The notes under the pieces were generated by a model. The model searched no databases. It was given only the letters and a program-made list of their open reading frames with translations, and was not told the DNA's origin. Below, piece by piece: positions 44,970 to 52,557 of a stretch of 64,000 nucleotides of DNA. Numbering within the stretch: position 1 is the stretch's first letter; every line of letters begins with the position of its first letter. This DNA comes from Acinetobacter calcoaceticus (GTDB lineage Bacteria; Pseudomonadota; Gammaproteobacteria; Pseudomonadales; Moraxellaceae): the NCBI RefSeq assembly GCF_004345325.1, contig NZ_SLVJ01000011.1, positions 62,001-126,000 on the forward strand, given 5' to 3'. The translations under genes were made by a program, and so were the position numbers.

Positions 44970-46319
44970 TTAAGCGGATCGAGAGATTTTGTGTTCTTTC
45001 AATAATCGTGCTGGCATCGCCACAATGATGGTGATTGCACCAATCACCAATAACAGCCCGATTCCCCCAAACGCCATATAAATGCTTCCGGTCTGGGTTT
45101 TGATCGCCCCCACCAGAGCTGGACTGACCACGGCGGCGAGGCTCCCCATAACATTGACCCATGCAATACCCAGTGCTGCAGCGGTCAAGGATAAATAAGC
45201 TGGTGGAATGGTCCAAAACAAAGTCGCGGCAGAAAAACATGCACCACCGCCGATGCTTAAAAATAAAATCGATAACACCAAATCGTGTTGCACGAAGCCG
45301 AGTGAAATAAAACTCATCGCGCCCACACCCATGGTCAGTGCCAAATGCCAACGACGTTCTAGGCGTTTGTCTGAGCTACGGCATAATAAGTACATCGATA
45401 TAAAGGCCAGAATGAACGGTAAACTCGAGGTCAATCCAATATGGCGCATATCGGTAATACCAAACTCATGAATTAATGTCGGCATCCAATAAGTAATGGT
45501 ATTGGTGGCGGAGTAAATACATAAAAACACCAGACCGAGTAAATGGATTCGCGGATCTAAAAACACCTGTTTAAATGAACTTTGTTCATTTTCAACTACT
45601 TTGTTTTCACTGGCCAAACTCACCTGAACAATCATTTTTTCACGTGCAGTTAACCATTTAGCTTGTTCAGGACGATCCACCAACCAAAACCAAGTAAATA
45701 TCCCTAACAGCACCGCAGGAATACCTTCGATCACAAACAAGACTTGCCAATCTTTTAAGCCCATCCAGCCATCAAAGGTCGCCATAATCCAGGTCGCCAA
45801 AGGCCCATTAATCATGCCGGCCATTAACCCCGCCATCAGAAAAATAGAGGTGACACGACCACGTAGAAAACCAGGGAACCAATAGGTTAAATAGAGAATT
45901 ACCCCAGGAACAAAGCCAGCTTCAGCCACCCCAATCAAAAAGCGGAAGATATAAAAACTGGTGGTGCTTTCGACCGTACTCATTAAGATCGTCAACACGC
46001 CCCACAACAGCATAATCCGGGTCAATGTCGCTCGTGTACCGACCTTTTTTAAATACATATTGCTGGGAATTTCAAACAGCAAATAACCAATAAAGAATAA
46101 TGATGTCCCGATACCATATGCCGCATCACTGAGTAATAAATCCTCGGACATCCGTAGCTTTGCAAATGAAATATTAATCCGATCTACGATATTGAGTAGA
46201 TATGCCAGAAATAGAAAAGGCACGATACGGTAGATCACTTTTTTAAAGGTCGCATCCTGCTCTGCCGCTGTAAACTGTTGATGATCCAAATGGCTTTGCT
46301 CATTCATCGCACTCACCAC
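44970..46319 (-). CDS. MFS transporter of the anion:cation symporter (ACS) type
   Basis: The 449-residue protein has twelve membrane segments and the ACS-type N-terminal stretch IVPFLFLAYLLNIVDRINIS, as in phthalate and other organic-acid carriers. LYLTYWFPGFLRGRVTSIFL is also typical. The GTG at 46319 has AAGGAG six bases upstream and is preferred; an ATG at 46307 is the alternative. It probably imports the organic acid broken down by the two enzymes encoded just upstream. Confidence 0.87.
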   Translation of the reverse strand: MVSAMNEQSHLDHQQFTAAEQDATFKKVIYRIVPFLFLAYLLNIVDRINISFAKLRMSEDLLLSDAAYGIGTSLFFIGYLLFEIPSNMYLKKVGTRATLTRIMLLWGVLTILMSTVESTTSFYIFRFLIGVAEAGFVPGVILYLTYWFPGFLRGRVTSIFLMAGLMAGMINGPLATWIMATFDGWMGLKDWQVLFVIEGIPAVLLGIFTWFWLVDRPEQAKWLTAREKMIVQVSLASENKVVENEQSSFKQVFLDPRIHLLGLVFLCIYSATNTITYWMPTLIHEFGITDMRHIGLTSSLPFILAFISMYLLCRSSDKRLERRWHLALTMGVGAMSFISLGFVQHDLVLSILFLSIGGGACFSAATLFWTIPPAYLSLTAAALGIAWVNVMGSLAAVVSPALVGAIKTQTGSIYMAFGGIGLLLVIGAITIIVAMPARLLKEHKISRSA

Positions 46320-46394
46320 ACTCTCCTTATGTTTTTAGCCTTCAATTCCATTTGCCGTTGACTTGAGTTTTCCGAACTCTTCCTCGTCAGCGCA

Positions 46395-47141
46395 TTAGGC
46401 AACGCTTTGCTTGATACTCTCATCCAGTAGAGCGACCCCAAATTCACAGGATTCAATCCCCTGTAAACTCACGATTTTTAATACCTCTAAGATTTGCGCG
46501 TGCGTTGCCCCCAAGCGCAGCGCAGCCTGCATATGCCGTCTGGTGCCATGTGCCCACATATGGGTAATCGTTGCATCACCAGCGATACAAAGCAGTTCAA
46601 TCCACAGTGCTGGCAGAATGCCGTTTTTCCATACTTCGGTCGCCATATCTAGAAATTTTTCTAAATAGTCGGGGTCCCAGTCATACAGGGTTTCCCAGAG
46701 CGGATTAAACTGACCTTGGGCTCGCATCAAATCACACACTGGCGTTGCAATTGGCCGTTCTGCCAGTGGTTTATCATCCGCTACATGACCGGCATCGGCG
46801 AGTTCTTGTTGCAAGATGGGCACCCCTAAGGCACAGGCATGGATACCAATCACGCTTGCCAGCTTAAAGACTTCTAGGATTTCAGCACGACTCAGACCCA
46901 GTTTTAATGCAGACCGAATATGCCGTCTCACCCCCACTGCATATAAATGGGTTGCAGTGACATCGATGGTCAGACGGATCAAGGCCACCAACTTCGGCTC
47001 TAGCACCTGACTCAGTTGGCTCTCTTGCACCAGGCCCATCCATGTTTCAGTCCATTCTGGTGACCACGCCGCCAGCGGGTCTAAGGCTGCATCGAACAAG
47101 CCTTCGGCTCGTAAGGCATTATAATTCGGTGTGTTTTGCAT
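46395..47141 (-). CDS. carboxymuconolactone decarboxylase (CMD)/AhpD-like protein, two domains
   Basis: The 248-residue protein contains two CMD-like repeats, with LYAVGVRRHIRSALKLGLSR and ILEVFKLASVIGIHACALGV in the first and MWAHGTRRHMQAALRLGATH and ILEVLKIVSLQGIESCEFGV in the second. The CxxC pair of AhpD is missing, so disulfide reductase activity is unlikely; a ring-opening, decarboxylase or other lyase role is more probable. A strong GGAGGTGGG site precedes the ATG. It lies 20 bases after the SDR gene. Confidence 0.78.
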   Translation of the reverse strand: MQNTPNYNALRAEGLFDAALDPLAAWSPEWTETWMGLVQESQLSQVLEPKLVALIRLTIDVTATHLYAVGVRRHIRSALKLGLSRAEILEVFKLASVIGIHACALGVPILQQELADAGHVADDKPLAERPIATPVCDLMRAQGQFNPLWETLYDWDPDYLEKFLDMATEVWKNGILPALWIELLCIAGDATITHMWAHGTRRHMQAALRLGATHAQILEVLKIVSLQGIESCEFGVALLDESIKQSVA

Positions 47142-47161
47142 TTTCCCACCTCCTTGTCGGT

Positions 47162-47983
47162 TTAAATAACAATGCCACCATTCGGGCTAATCACTTGCCC
47201 CACCAAATAATGCTCAGCACTTAAATGCAGTACTGTTTGGGCATATTCATCCAAAGTGCCAAAGCGTCCAAGCGGCACACTCTGCCAAAGTCGATTACGG
47301 GCTTCTTCACCCACTTGATCGAGATAAGCATTGAACTGAGGTCCAGCGACTCCACCGGGTGCCATGGCATTGACAAAGATATTGGCGCCCGCGACCTCAT
47401 ACGCCACCGATTTGGTGAAGGCAATCACTGCGCCCTTGGTGGCACTATAGGCGGGGCTATGCGCACTTTTACTCGACATACCTGCGATCGAGGTAATATT
47501 GACGATCTTGCCTGAACGCTGTGGTTGCATGATTTTCAAGGCTTCTCTGGTGCAATAGAACACACCATTGACATTGACGCCCCAGTAACGCTGCCATTCC
47601 TCATCGGTGATTTCACTGGTAAATCCCAATGAACGGCGTGGCTCTGGCATAGCGTTATAGTTGTATAAGGCTGTGCGGCGTTGCGCATCTAATTCTGAAA
47701 TGGGGGTCAGTGCTGCATTGTTGACCAGCACATCCAAACCACCAAAATGCTGGCTAAGCTTTTCAAACATTGCCGCGACTTGGGCACTTGAGGAGACATC
47801 ACATTGCACAGCCAAACATTCAGCGCCATGCTGTTCAACGAACTGTTGTGTTTCTGCCAATGTGTCTTGATTGATATCACAAATCACCAGTTTGGCACCG
47901 GCCTTGGCAAAGGCTTCAGCACATGCCCGACCTAACCCAGGTCCTACTCCAGTCACCAAGACGATCTTTCCTTGAAATTCCAT
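47162..47983 (-). CDS. short-chain dehydrogenase/reductase (SDR)
   Basis: The 273-residue protein has the N-terminal nucleotide motif VTGVGPGLGRACAEAFAKAG, the NNAAL motif, a Ser in ITSIAGMSS and the active-site YSATKGAVIAF (YxxxK). An Asp in VICDINQD after the second strand favours NAD(H). An insertion around residues 100-125 (RRTALYNYNAMPEPRR) is longer than in FabG. It is the first gene of the catabolic-looking run and probably oxidises a hydroxyl group of the imported compound. Confidence 0.88.
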   Translation of the reverse strand: MEFQGKIVLVTGVGPGLGRACAEAFAKAGAKLVICDINQDTLAETQQFVEQHGAECLAVQCDVSSSAQVAAMFEKLSQHFGGLDVLVNNAALTPISELDAQRRTALYNYNAMPEPRRSLGFTSEITDEEWQRYWGVNVNGVFYCTREALKIMQPQRSGKIVNITSIAGMSSKSAHSPAYSATKGAVIAFTKSVAYEVAGANIFVNAMAPGGVAGPQFNAYLDQVGEEARNRLWQSVPLGRFGTLDEYAQTVLHLSAEHYLVGQVISPNGGIVI

Positions 47984-48300
47984 GCTGTTCTTCCACTTGA
48001 ATTGTTGAACTTGTAGTCTTTATTTTTAGAACCATCCTTTGGCTCTAAAGCTAAGTTACAAACTAATTCAGCGGAGATTTTGTCATTTGGTCATCGCAAT
48101 TTGTCATTTGGTCATTAATACGGATTGAATTTTTTATATCTTTTTTTAAGTGGTAATGACTGCGGCGTATGAATATCTCATATTTTTAAAAAGTGAAATA
48201 AGTTTGATGGTTCCAAACTGAAGTAATTAAAAAAGCGGCGCAATATAGGGCTTAAAATGTAGCTAATCGCGACATCTTCACCAACTATCTGAGTCTATGA
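47984..48300. other. promoter region of the SDR cluster, otherwise empty
   Basis: This AT-rich stretch should hold the promoter of the SDR-CMD-MFS genes. The near-repeated phrase TTTGTCATTTGGTCAT occurs twice around 48078-48117, about 25 bases apart, and may be a regulator site. I see no gene here. Confidence 0.45.
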
Positions 48301-48419
48301 AGAAAGTGGTATATTAAGCGGCAATCTCAGCTAACAAGGAATGGACAATGCCGATTCATAATTGGAAAGCAACAATGAGTCATTTCATTATCATGTTTAA
48401 AGATCGTATGGCGAATTAA
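48301..48419 (+). pseudogene. C-terminal remnant of an IS256-family transposase
   Basis: From 48318 the frame reads AAISANKEWTMPIHNWKATM and continues SHFIIMFKDRMAN to a stop at 48417-48419. The KEWTMPIxNW...F.DR pattern is the usual end of IS256-family transposases. Just upstream, WYIK-like codons continue in another frame, so a one-base deletion probably also broke it. No start or inverted repeat remains. This marks the left edge of an accessory patch. Confidence 0.6.
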
Positions 48420-48538
48420 ATCTAAGATGTGTTTACATAGAATTATTTATATCCTCGTAAAATCAATGAGATTGGAGAACGACTGCCGCATAATTGGCAA
48501 CTGCCAAAAACTCAATAGAGATTCGACGGAGGCTTACC

Positions 48539-49111
48539 TTAGTACTCCTTATCATATCTTTCGAGACAAATTGGAGTACCGGAAACTTCAGCAAAGAAAC
48601 CAATATTCCATTCATCTTTCAAAGCAACGACAGCATATCCTTCAGAATAAGTAGAATTTTTATTTGGGGGAGATATTTCGAGTAAATCTTGATATTCATT
48701 ACAGAAAATCATACTTTGTTCATAAGTGCCTCTGGGATTCCATCCCAAAGAAATTAGCTTTGGTTTAATTGAATTATCAAATGTACTTTGAGAAAAATTA
48801 TTCTGATTAATTCCTAGAGAATAGGATGCTGTTTTACGAGTAGATTTTGTTGACTCTGGATAAAATGTATAGTTTTGATTTTTAAAAACTTGCTTAGCTT
48901 GATTATCAAAATATTGTAAAGGACCAACTAAACTATAATTATTAATTTGGGTTAATGTAGTCGTACCATGTACATTTGATAGACTCTCAATTTTCGAACC
49001 TAGTTCAAAGTCATTCTTTCTAACTTTAGGCTCACTTTTCTGAGTAAATACCTCCTGCTTTTGTTGTGGATTACTACAACCCAAAAGGAGTAATGATACT
49101 AGCCCCCCCAA
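48539..49111 (-). CDS. putative lipoprotein with a G7 tract at the start
   Basis: The readable frame from TTG (49111) encodes 190 residues with GLVSLLLLGCSNP, a lipobox-like LLGC very close to the N-terminus, and no charged n-region. One base frame away, ATG codons at 49131 and 49119 read MRNFMFNW up to the G tract (49103-49109). Adding one G would join them into a complete lipoprotein signal, MRNFMFNWGGLVSLLLLGC. The gene may thus be switched by tract length, broken, translated from TTG, or affected by a sequencing error. The mature part (for example YSLVGPLQYFDNQAKQVF) matches no family I know. Confidence 0.6.
   Translation of the reverse strand: MGGLVSLLLLGCSNPQQKQEVFTQKSEPKVRKNDFELGSKIESLSNVHGTTTLTQINNYSLVGPLQYFDNQAKQVFKNQNYTFYPESTKSTRKTASYSLGINQNNFSQSTFDNSIKPKLISLGWNPRGTYEQSMIFCNEYQDLLEISPPNKNSTYSEGYAVVALKDEWNIGFFAEVSGTPICLERYDKEY
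49103..49109 (-). repeat. G7 homopolymer at the lipoprotein start
   Basis: Seven consecutive C on the plus strand (G on the coding strand) lie between an upstream in-phase ATG pair and the lipoprotein signal. With eight G the two parts would be in one frame. Confidence 0.7.
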
Positions 49112-49477
49112 TTAAACATAAAATTTCTCATACACATTCAAACCTAATATAGTGGTTTCATTTTAAAAACTTGAGCTACCGCAGGTTGATCCTAGTCAGA
49201 TTATTAAACATTACGGAACATCACTCCTCAACCCCCTAAAGTTTTCTAATATTCATACATCGTCCTTTTTTTAATTATGCATAAACGCTAGATATATAGG
49301 GCTTGTTCTCCAAAATAGTACCAAAGGTGGCTCAGGTAACGTGTCATTTATCGAAGTCAGTATAATTGAAAAGAGGCAGAACAGTTCCACCTCGTAGTGA
49401 TACGAAGTGGAGTTATTTTAACCATCTGATCCTTAGCGGTAATTTCATGAAATTCACATAGAGCCATTCACTGCCTA
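49112..49477. other. AT-rich intergenic stretch with an IS-end-like motif and a hairpin
   Basis: It contains TGATCCTAGTCA at 49187-49198, identical to the motif before the IS3 orfA remnant at 49948. It also contains a near-perfect hairpin, CCACCTCGTA-gtga-TACGAAGTGG, at about 49388-49410, followed by AGTTATTTT, which could be a terminator. I see no coding frame. Confidence 0.5.
49187..49198 (+). repeat. solo IS-end-like motif
   Basis: TGATCCTAGTCA recurs exactly at 49948-49959, directly before an IS3-family orfA start. The copy here has no transposase gene behind it and may be a leftover terminal repeat. Confidence 0.4.
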
Positions 49478-49765
49478 CTACTTCGTCGCAAGCTCAGGTT
49501 GCTCTCTCTCAATCCATATCTCATAGCTGACGCCAATATTATAAACATTCATTACAACACTCATCACCAGTGCGAGCATACTTAGTAAAATAATATTTCT
49601 TTTGCAACAGAACAATGAAAATAAAAAAATAATGATTGATGAACTCATAAAATATGTGTCAATCGATATGGCATAGTGATTATTGTTTTGGATAAAAGAA
49701 TTTAAGTATAATAAGAAAATTGCGATTAAATTCAATATAGATATTAATAACACCCATCTAGCCAT
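49478..49765 (-). CDS. small membrane protein, function unknown
   Basis: The 95-residue protein has three hydrophobic segments (WVLLISILNLIAIFLLYL, FMSSSIIIFLFSLFCC, IILLSMLALVMSVVMNV) and a polar C-terminus, EIWIEREQPELATK. No family is recognised. It lies among mobile-element remnants and has similar AT-rich composition, which suggests recent acquisition. Confidence 0.5.
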   Translation of the reverse strand: MARWVLLISILNLIAIFLLYLNSFIQNNNHYAISIDTYFMSSSIIIFLFSLFCCKRNIILLSMLALVMSVVMNVYNIGVSYEIWIEREQPELATK

Positions 49766-49947
49766 GCTTATATCCCAGCCTCATCTACTCCACATTCGGT
49801 GTATAATATCTTAATTTTCAATTAAATTAATAGAGGTTTTGAATTATACATATAAAATACCAATGAGTTTTTTTAACTCAGACTCACACCTTACATGAGA
49901 AATCTGCATAAGTACCTAAATATGCCAAACATGCATACGGTATATAC

Positions 49948-49959
49948 TGATCCTAGTCA
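49948..49959 (+). repeat. probable left terminal repeat of an IS3-family element
   Basis: TGATCCTAGTCA, continuing ATATACTGGACA, starts with TG and lies 72 bases before the orfA ATG, the usual position of the left inverted repeat in IS3-family elements. The right end is missing. Confidence 0.5.
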
Positions 49960-50019
49960 ATATACTGGACAATCGATCCCTCTGAAGATAATTTAATTTT
50001 AATCTTTGGAGATGTAAAA

Positions 50020-50274
50020 ATGGCTAAACGCTTTAGTCCAGAGTTTAAACAACAAGCAATTGATTACGCCCTAACAAATTCAAGTGAATCGATAGCAGCA
50101 CTAGCCAAACTGTTTGACCTTCTGTATCTCAGCGGATTCCAATCAGTGCAAAGCTCTAATTCTTTTTTAAAGCTAGGATCATCCATGAACGTCACGCCCT
50201 CTGCTGAACTTACAGCACTTAAAAAAATGCCTCGCATCAGCGTCATATTGATGATGGAATGGACAGGCAGTTAA
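50020..50274 (+). pseudogene. truncated IS3-family orfA fused to a copy of the dusA 5' end
   Basis: The first 32 codons (MAKRFSPEFKQQAIDYALTN to about AALAKLF) match the start of IS3-family OrfA helix-turn-helix proteins. The reading frame then leaves the transposase, and from 50163 the DNA is a copy of the dusA upstream sequence and first codons. The chimeric frame therefore ends with SMNVTPSAELTALKKMPRIS. It is a junction product, not a functional gene. An SD-like GGAGATG precedes the ATG, so a short peptide could still be made. Confidence 0.75.
50163..50264 (+). repeat. left copy of the dusA 5' direct repeat (att-like)
   Basis: This copy matches 51480-51581. The first 63 bases are identical and the remaining 39 contain seven mismatches by hand count. 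It includes the dusA start codon and about 26 following codons in degenerate form, with 1317 bp between copies. Integrative elements that insert at the dusA 5' end leave such a repeat, so this is probably an attachment-site scar. Confidence 0.85.
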
Positions 50275-50375
50275 TTTTTAATTTATTTTTTATATACTTA
50301 CAGCTATTACAAATTTTATAATTGCAGAATAGTCGCAACTCAAGTGATTTTCCATAAGTTGCATTTGTATGCAAT

Positions 50376-50597
50376 CTAGGGAAAGCCTTCAGGAATTAAA
50401 AGTTGAGCAATTAAAATTGCTACTACGGATAATCCAAAAAACCAGAATGACTTTAATCTAGTAAAATTCAATCGTTTCTTCAAAATATTGGGGAAAATTA
50501 AAAAAAATATCCCTAAAAAAAACATCAAGATACCAAAATAGGATAATCCAAGAAATATATACCAATTAACTATTTCAGAAAAAAACTTCACAAGCAT
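50376..50597 (-). CDS. small membrane protein A, tandem paralogue
   Basis: The 73-residue protein has two hydrophobic segments (YIFLGLSYFGILMFFLGIFF and FGLSVVAILIAQLLI) joined by a basic loop, and ends LLIPEGFP. The next upstream protein has the same length, layout and ending (LFMPAGYP), so the two are duplicates. They lie three bases apart inside the region bounded by the dusA repeats. Function is unknown. Confidence 0.6.
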   Translation of the reverse strand: MLVKFFSEIVNWYIFLGLSYFGILMFFLGIFFLIFPNILKKRLNFTRLKSFWFFGLSVVAILIAQLLIPEGFP

Positions 50598-50600
50598 AAT

Positions 50601-50822
50601 CTATGGATATCCTGCAGGCATAAACAGATACACCAAACCGTTAAAAATAAAAGCCATACAGATAAAGATGATCAATAGATGGAATCTGTTATTTGGCAGC
50701 TTAAACCAAACAAAAAATGACGGCTTAATTTGACTCACAATACCCAGTAATAATGAAACAAAAAAGAGGATACCGAATGTCAAAACCAATAAGTAAGTTA
50801 AAGTATTTGGGTCATTAATCAT
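50601..50822 (-). CDS. small membrane protein B, tandem paralogue
   Basis: The 73-residue protein has two hydrophobic segments (LLVLTFGILFFVSLLLGIV and LLIIFICMAFIFNGLVYLF) and ends MPAGYP. Similarity to the following gene's product is clearest in the matching topology and C-terminal P-x-G-aromatic-P motif. It starts 20 bases after the DUF7079-like gene and probably shares its message. Confidence 0.6.
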   Translation of the reverse strand: MINDPNTLTYLLVLTFGILFFVSLLLGIVSQIKPSFFVWFKLPNNRFHLLIIFICMAFIFNGLVYLFMPAGYP

Positions 50823-50842
50823 ATATACCTACTTTATTAGAC

Positions 50843-51181
50843 CTACTTCCTCAAAAGACCTTTTAAAATCTCCCACTCTTTTTTATATTTGAACTTATAG
50901 AGTTTTGCTGCAATCTTTCGTTTTAATGTGATTTGATCCGTTGAACTTATTCCATGTAATTTAATATCTTGGATTAGCTCATTTTTATCAAAGAAGCTCC
51001 AAATAACAGGGATCGTCTGCTCAATATTAATTGAGCAAACTGGGGCAACATTGTAAAACAAATAAAATTCTATTGTATCAATATCATAAGAAGATATTTG
51101 CTCAGCAATTGATTTATAGTCAACTTCATTATCAATAAATAAGCCTGATAGTGAAAACCAAAGATTTTCTAGATTCCACAT
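50843..51181 (-). CDS. DUF7079-like small protein
   Basis: The 112-residue protein reads LWFSLSGLFIDNEVDYKSIA, then NVAPVCSINIEQTIPVIWSF and FDKNELIQDI. This matches what I remember of DUF7079 proteins (a short domain with LFLDTE, a conserved VAPxC and a downstream W). Function is unknown; such small cytoplasmic proteins often occur among accessory genes. It heads a three-gene minus-strand set inside the dusA-bounded segment. Confidence 0.6.
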   Translation of the reverse strand: MWNLENLWFSLSGLFIDNEVDYKSIAEQISSYDIDTIEFYLFYNVAPVCSINIEQTIPVIWSFFDKNELIQDIKLHGISSTDQITLKRKIAAKLYKFKYKKEWEILKGLLRK

Positions 51182-51501
51182 TTACACTACCACCTCATTG
51201 TTTTACTTATCTTTTATTGGCGATTAAAACTAGCACATCATTTCATAGCCTGCAATTTAAATGCATACTGACTGCGAATTTTGACTTTACTGTCAGATAA
51301 ACGATATCAGAAAAGAATCGCCTAGCATTTCACTCAACCCTGATTATATAAAGCACTCAATCTCCCCCAACACCGCAATCCAATCGAGCAGTTCACAAAT
51401 AGTATGCTAAAATCACGCGCTGAAATTTCCACCCATCTCAAGCGCAAGATCAGCGATAATGATCGGCCCGCTGGGTCTGTTTTTTAAAGCTAGGATCATC
51501 C
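51182..51501. other. intergenic region upstream of dusA
   Basis: This stretch holds the dusA promoter. TAAAAT at about 51406 is a possible -10, but no good -35 is found at the right distance. The right copy of the dusA repeat begins at 51480, inside the leader. It contains no gene. Confidence 0.5.
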
Positions 51502-51581
51502 ATGAACGTCACGCCCTCTGCTGAACTTACAGCACTTAAAAACACGCCTCGCATCAGCGTCGCACCGATGATGGATTGGAC
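51480..51581 (+). repeat. right copy of the dusA 5' direct repeat, in the intact gene
   Basis: This copy covers 22 bases before the dusA ATG and the first 27 codons, ending in the conserved MMDWT coding stretch. It is identical to the left copy over its first 63 bases. Confidence 0.85.
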
Positions 51582-52557
51582 GACTAAAGATTATCGCTAC
51601 TTTGCGCGGCTGTTTAATCCAAACGTGGTGTTGTATACCGAGATGGTGACCACAGGCGCGATCCTGTTTGGAGATGCCGCAAGACACCTCAACTTTAATG
51701 CACAAGAACACCCAATCGTGCTGCAACTTGGCGGATCAAATCCTCAAGATTTGGCGACCTGTACCAAGATGGCGCAAGACTGGGGCTATGATGAAGTCAA
51801 CCTCAATGTCGGCTGCCCAAGTGACCGTGTGCAAAACAATAAAATCGGTGCCTGCCTCATGGCTGAGCCTGACTTGGTGGCCGAGTGTATTGCAACGATG
51901 CAAAATGCAGTGCAAATTCCCGTGACGGTAAAACACCGTATTGGTATTGATGACATGCAGAGCTATGAAGAAATGCTGCACTTTGTCGATACGGTTGCGG
52001 CGACAGGTTGCAACTATTTTGTAGTGCATGCGCGGATTGCGATCTTGAAAGGACTTTCACCTAAAGAAAATCGTGATGTGCCACCTCTACGCTATGAAGA
52101 TGTCTATCGCTTAAAGCGCGAACGTCCGCATTTAACCATCGAGATCAACGGTGGCATCAAGACAGTTGCAGAAACCCAAGCCCATTTACAGCATGTCGAT
52201 GGGGTGATGATTGGCCGTGAAGCCTATCACAACCCGTATTTGTTGGCGGAGTTGGGTCAGTTGTGGGATTTGGAAGCACCGGATCGTTTTGAGATCATGC
52301 AGCAAATGTTGCCGTATATCCAAATGCGGATGCAAGATGGCGCACCAGTTTCGGTATTAACCCGTCATATATTGGGTCTGTTCCAAAACCTGCCGGGTGC
52401 GCGCAAATGGCGTCAAGCCTTAAGTGGCGGCAATGTTAAAAGCTATGCTGATGTGGAAAACGCCATCATCAACATCCAAGCTGCGATGCAACGCACTGAG
52501 GACTACCTCTTAAGGCCGCCCCTTCTCCCGTTGGGAGAAGGTCGGGATGAGGGCTAA
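51502..52557 (+). CDS. dusA: tRNA-dihydrouridine synthase A
   Basis: The 351-residue FMN enzyme reduces uridine at positions 20 and 20a in the D-loop of tRNAs. It has SVAPMMDWTTKDYRYFARLF, the catalytic Cys105 in VNLNVGCPSDRVQNNKIGAC, the FMN and tRNA binding stretches VTVKHRIGID and IEINGGIKT, and MIGREAYHNPYLL. The last fourteen residues, RPPLLPLGEGRDEG, are encoded by a palindromic repeat element rather than by normal dusA sequence. The gene's 5' end is duplicated 1317 bp upstream, and its stop codon overlaps the convergent gene by four bases. Confidence 0.95.
   Translation: MNVTPSAELTALKNTPRISVAPMMDWTTKDYRYFARLFNPNVVLYTEMVTTGAILFGDAARHLNFNAQEHPIVLQLGGSNPQDLATCTKMAQDWGYDEVNLNVGCPSDRVQNNKIGACLMAEPDLVAECIATMQNAVQIPVTVKHRIGIDDMQSYEEMLHFVDTVAATGCNYFVVHARIAILKGLSPKENRDVPPLRYEDVYRLKRERPHLTIEINGGIKTVAETQAHLQHVDGVMIGREAYHNPYLLAELGQLWDLEAPDRFEIMQQMLPYIQMRMQDGAPVSVLTRHILGLFQNLPGARKWRQALSGGNVKSYADVENAIINIQAAMQRTEDYLLRPPLLPLGEGRDEG
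52517..52555. repeat. REP-like palindromic element forming the dusA 3' end
   Basis: CCTTCTCCC-gtt-GGGAGAAGG (52521-52541) is a perfect 9-bp stem followed by TCGGGATGAGGG. The CCCCTTCTCCC...GGGAGAAGGTCGGGATGAGGG pattern is a widespread dispersed element of bacterial genomes, normally intergenic. Here it is read through as the DusA C-terminus. Confidence 0.75.

Noticed and set aside
48427-48685. Two overlapping plus-strand frames in the accessory patch
   Set aside because: They lie opposite the lipoprotein gene's 3' end, overlap each other, and show no domain; chance frames in AT-rich DNA are more likely.
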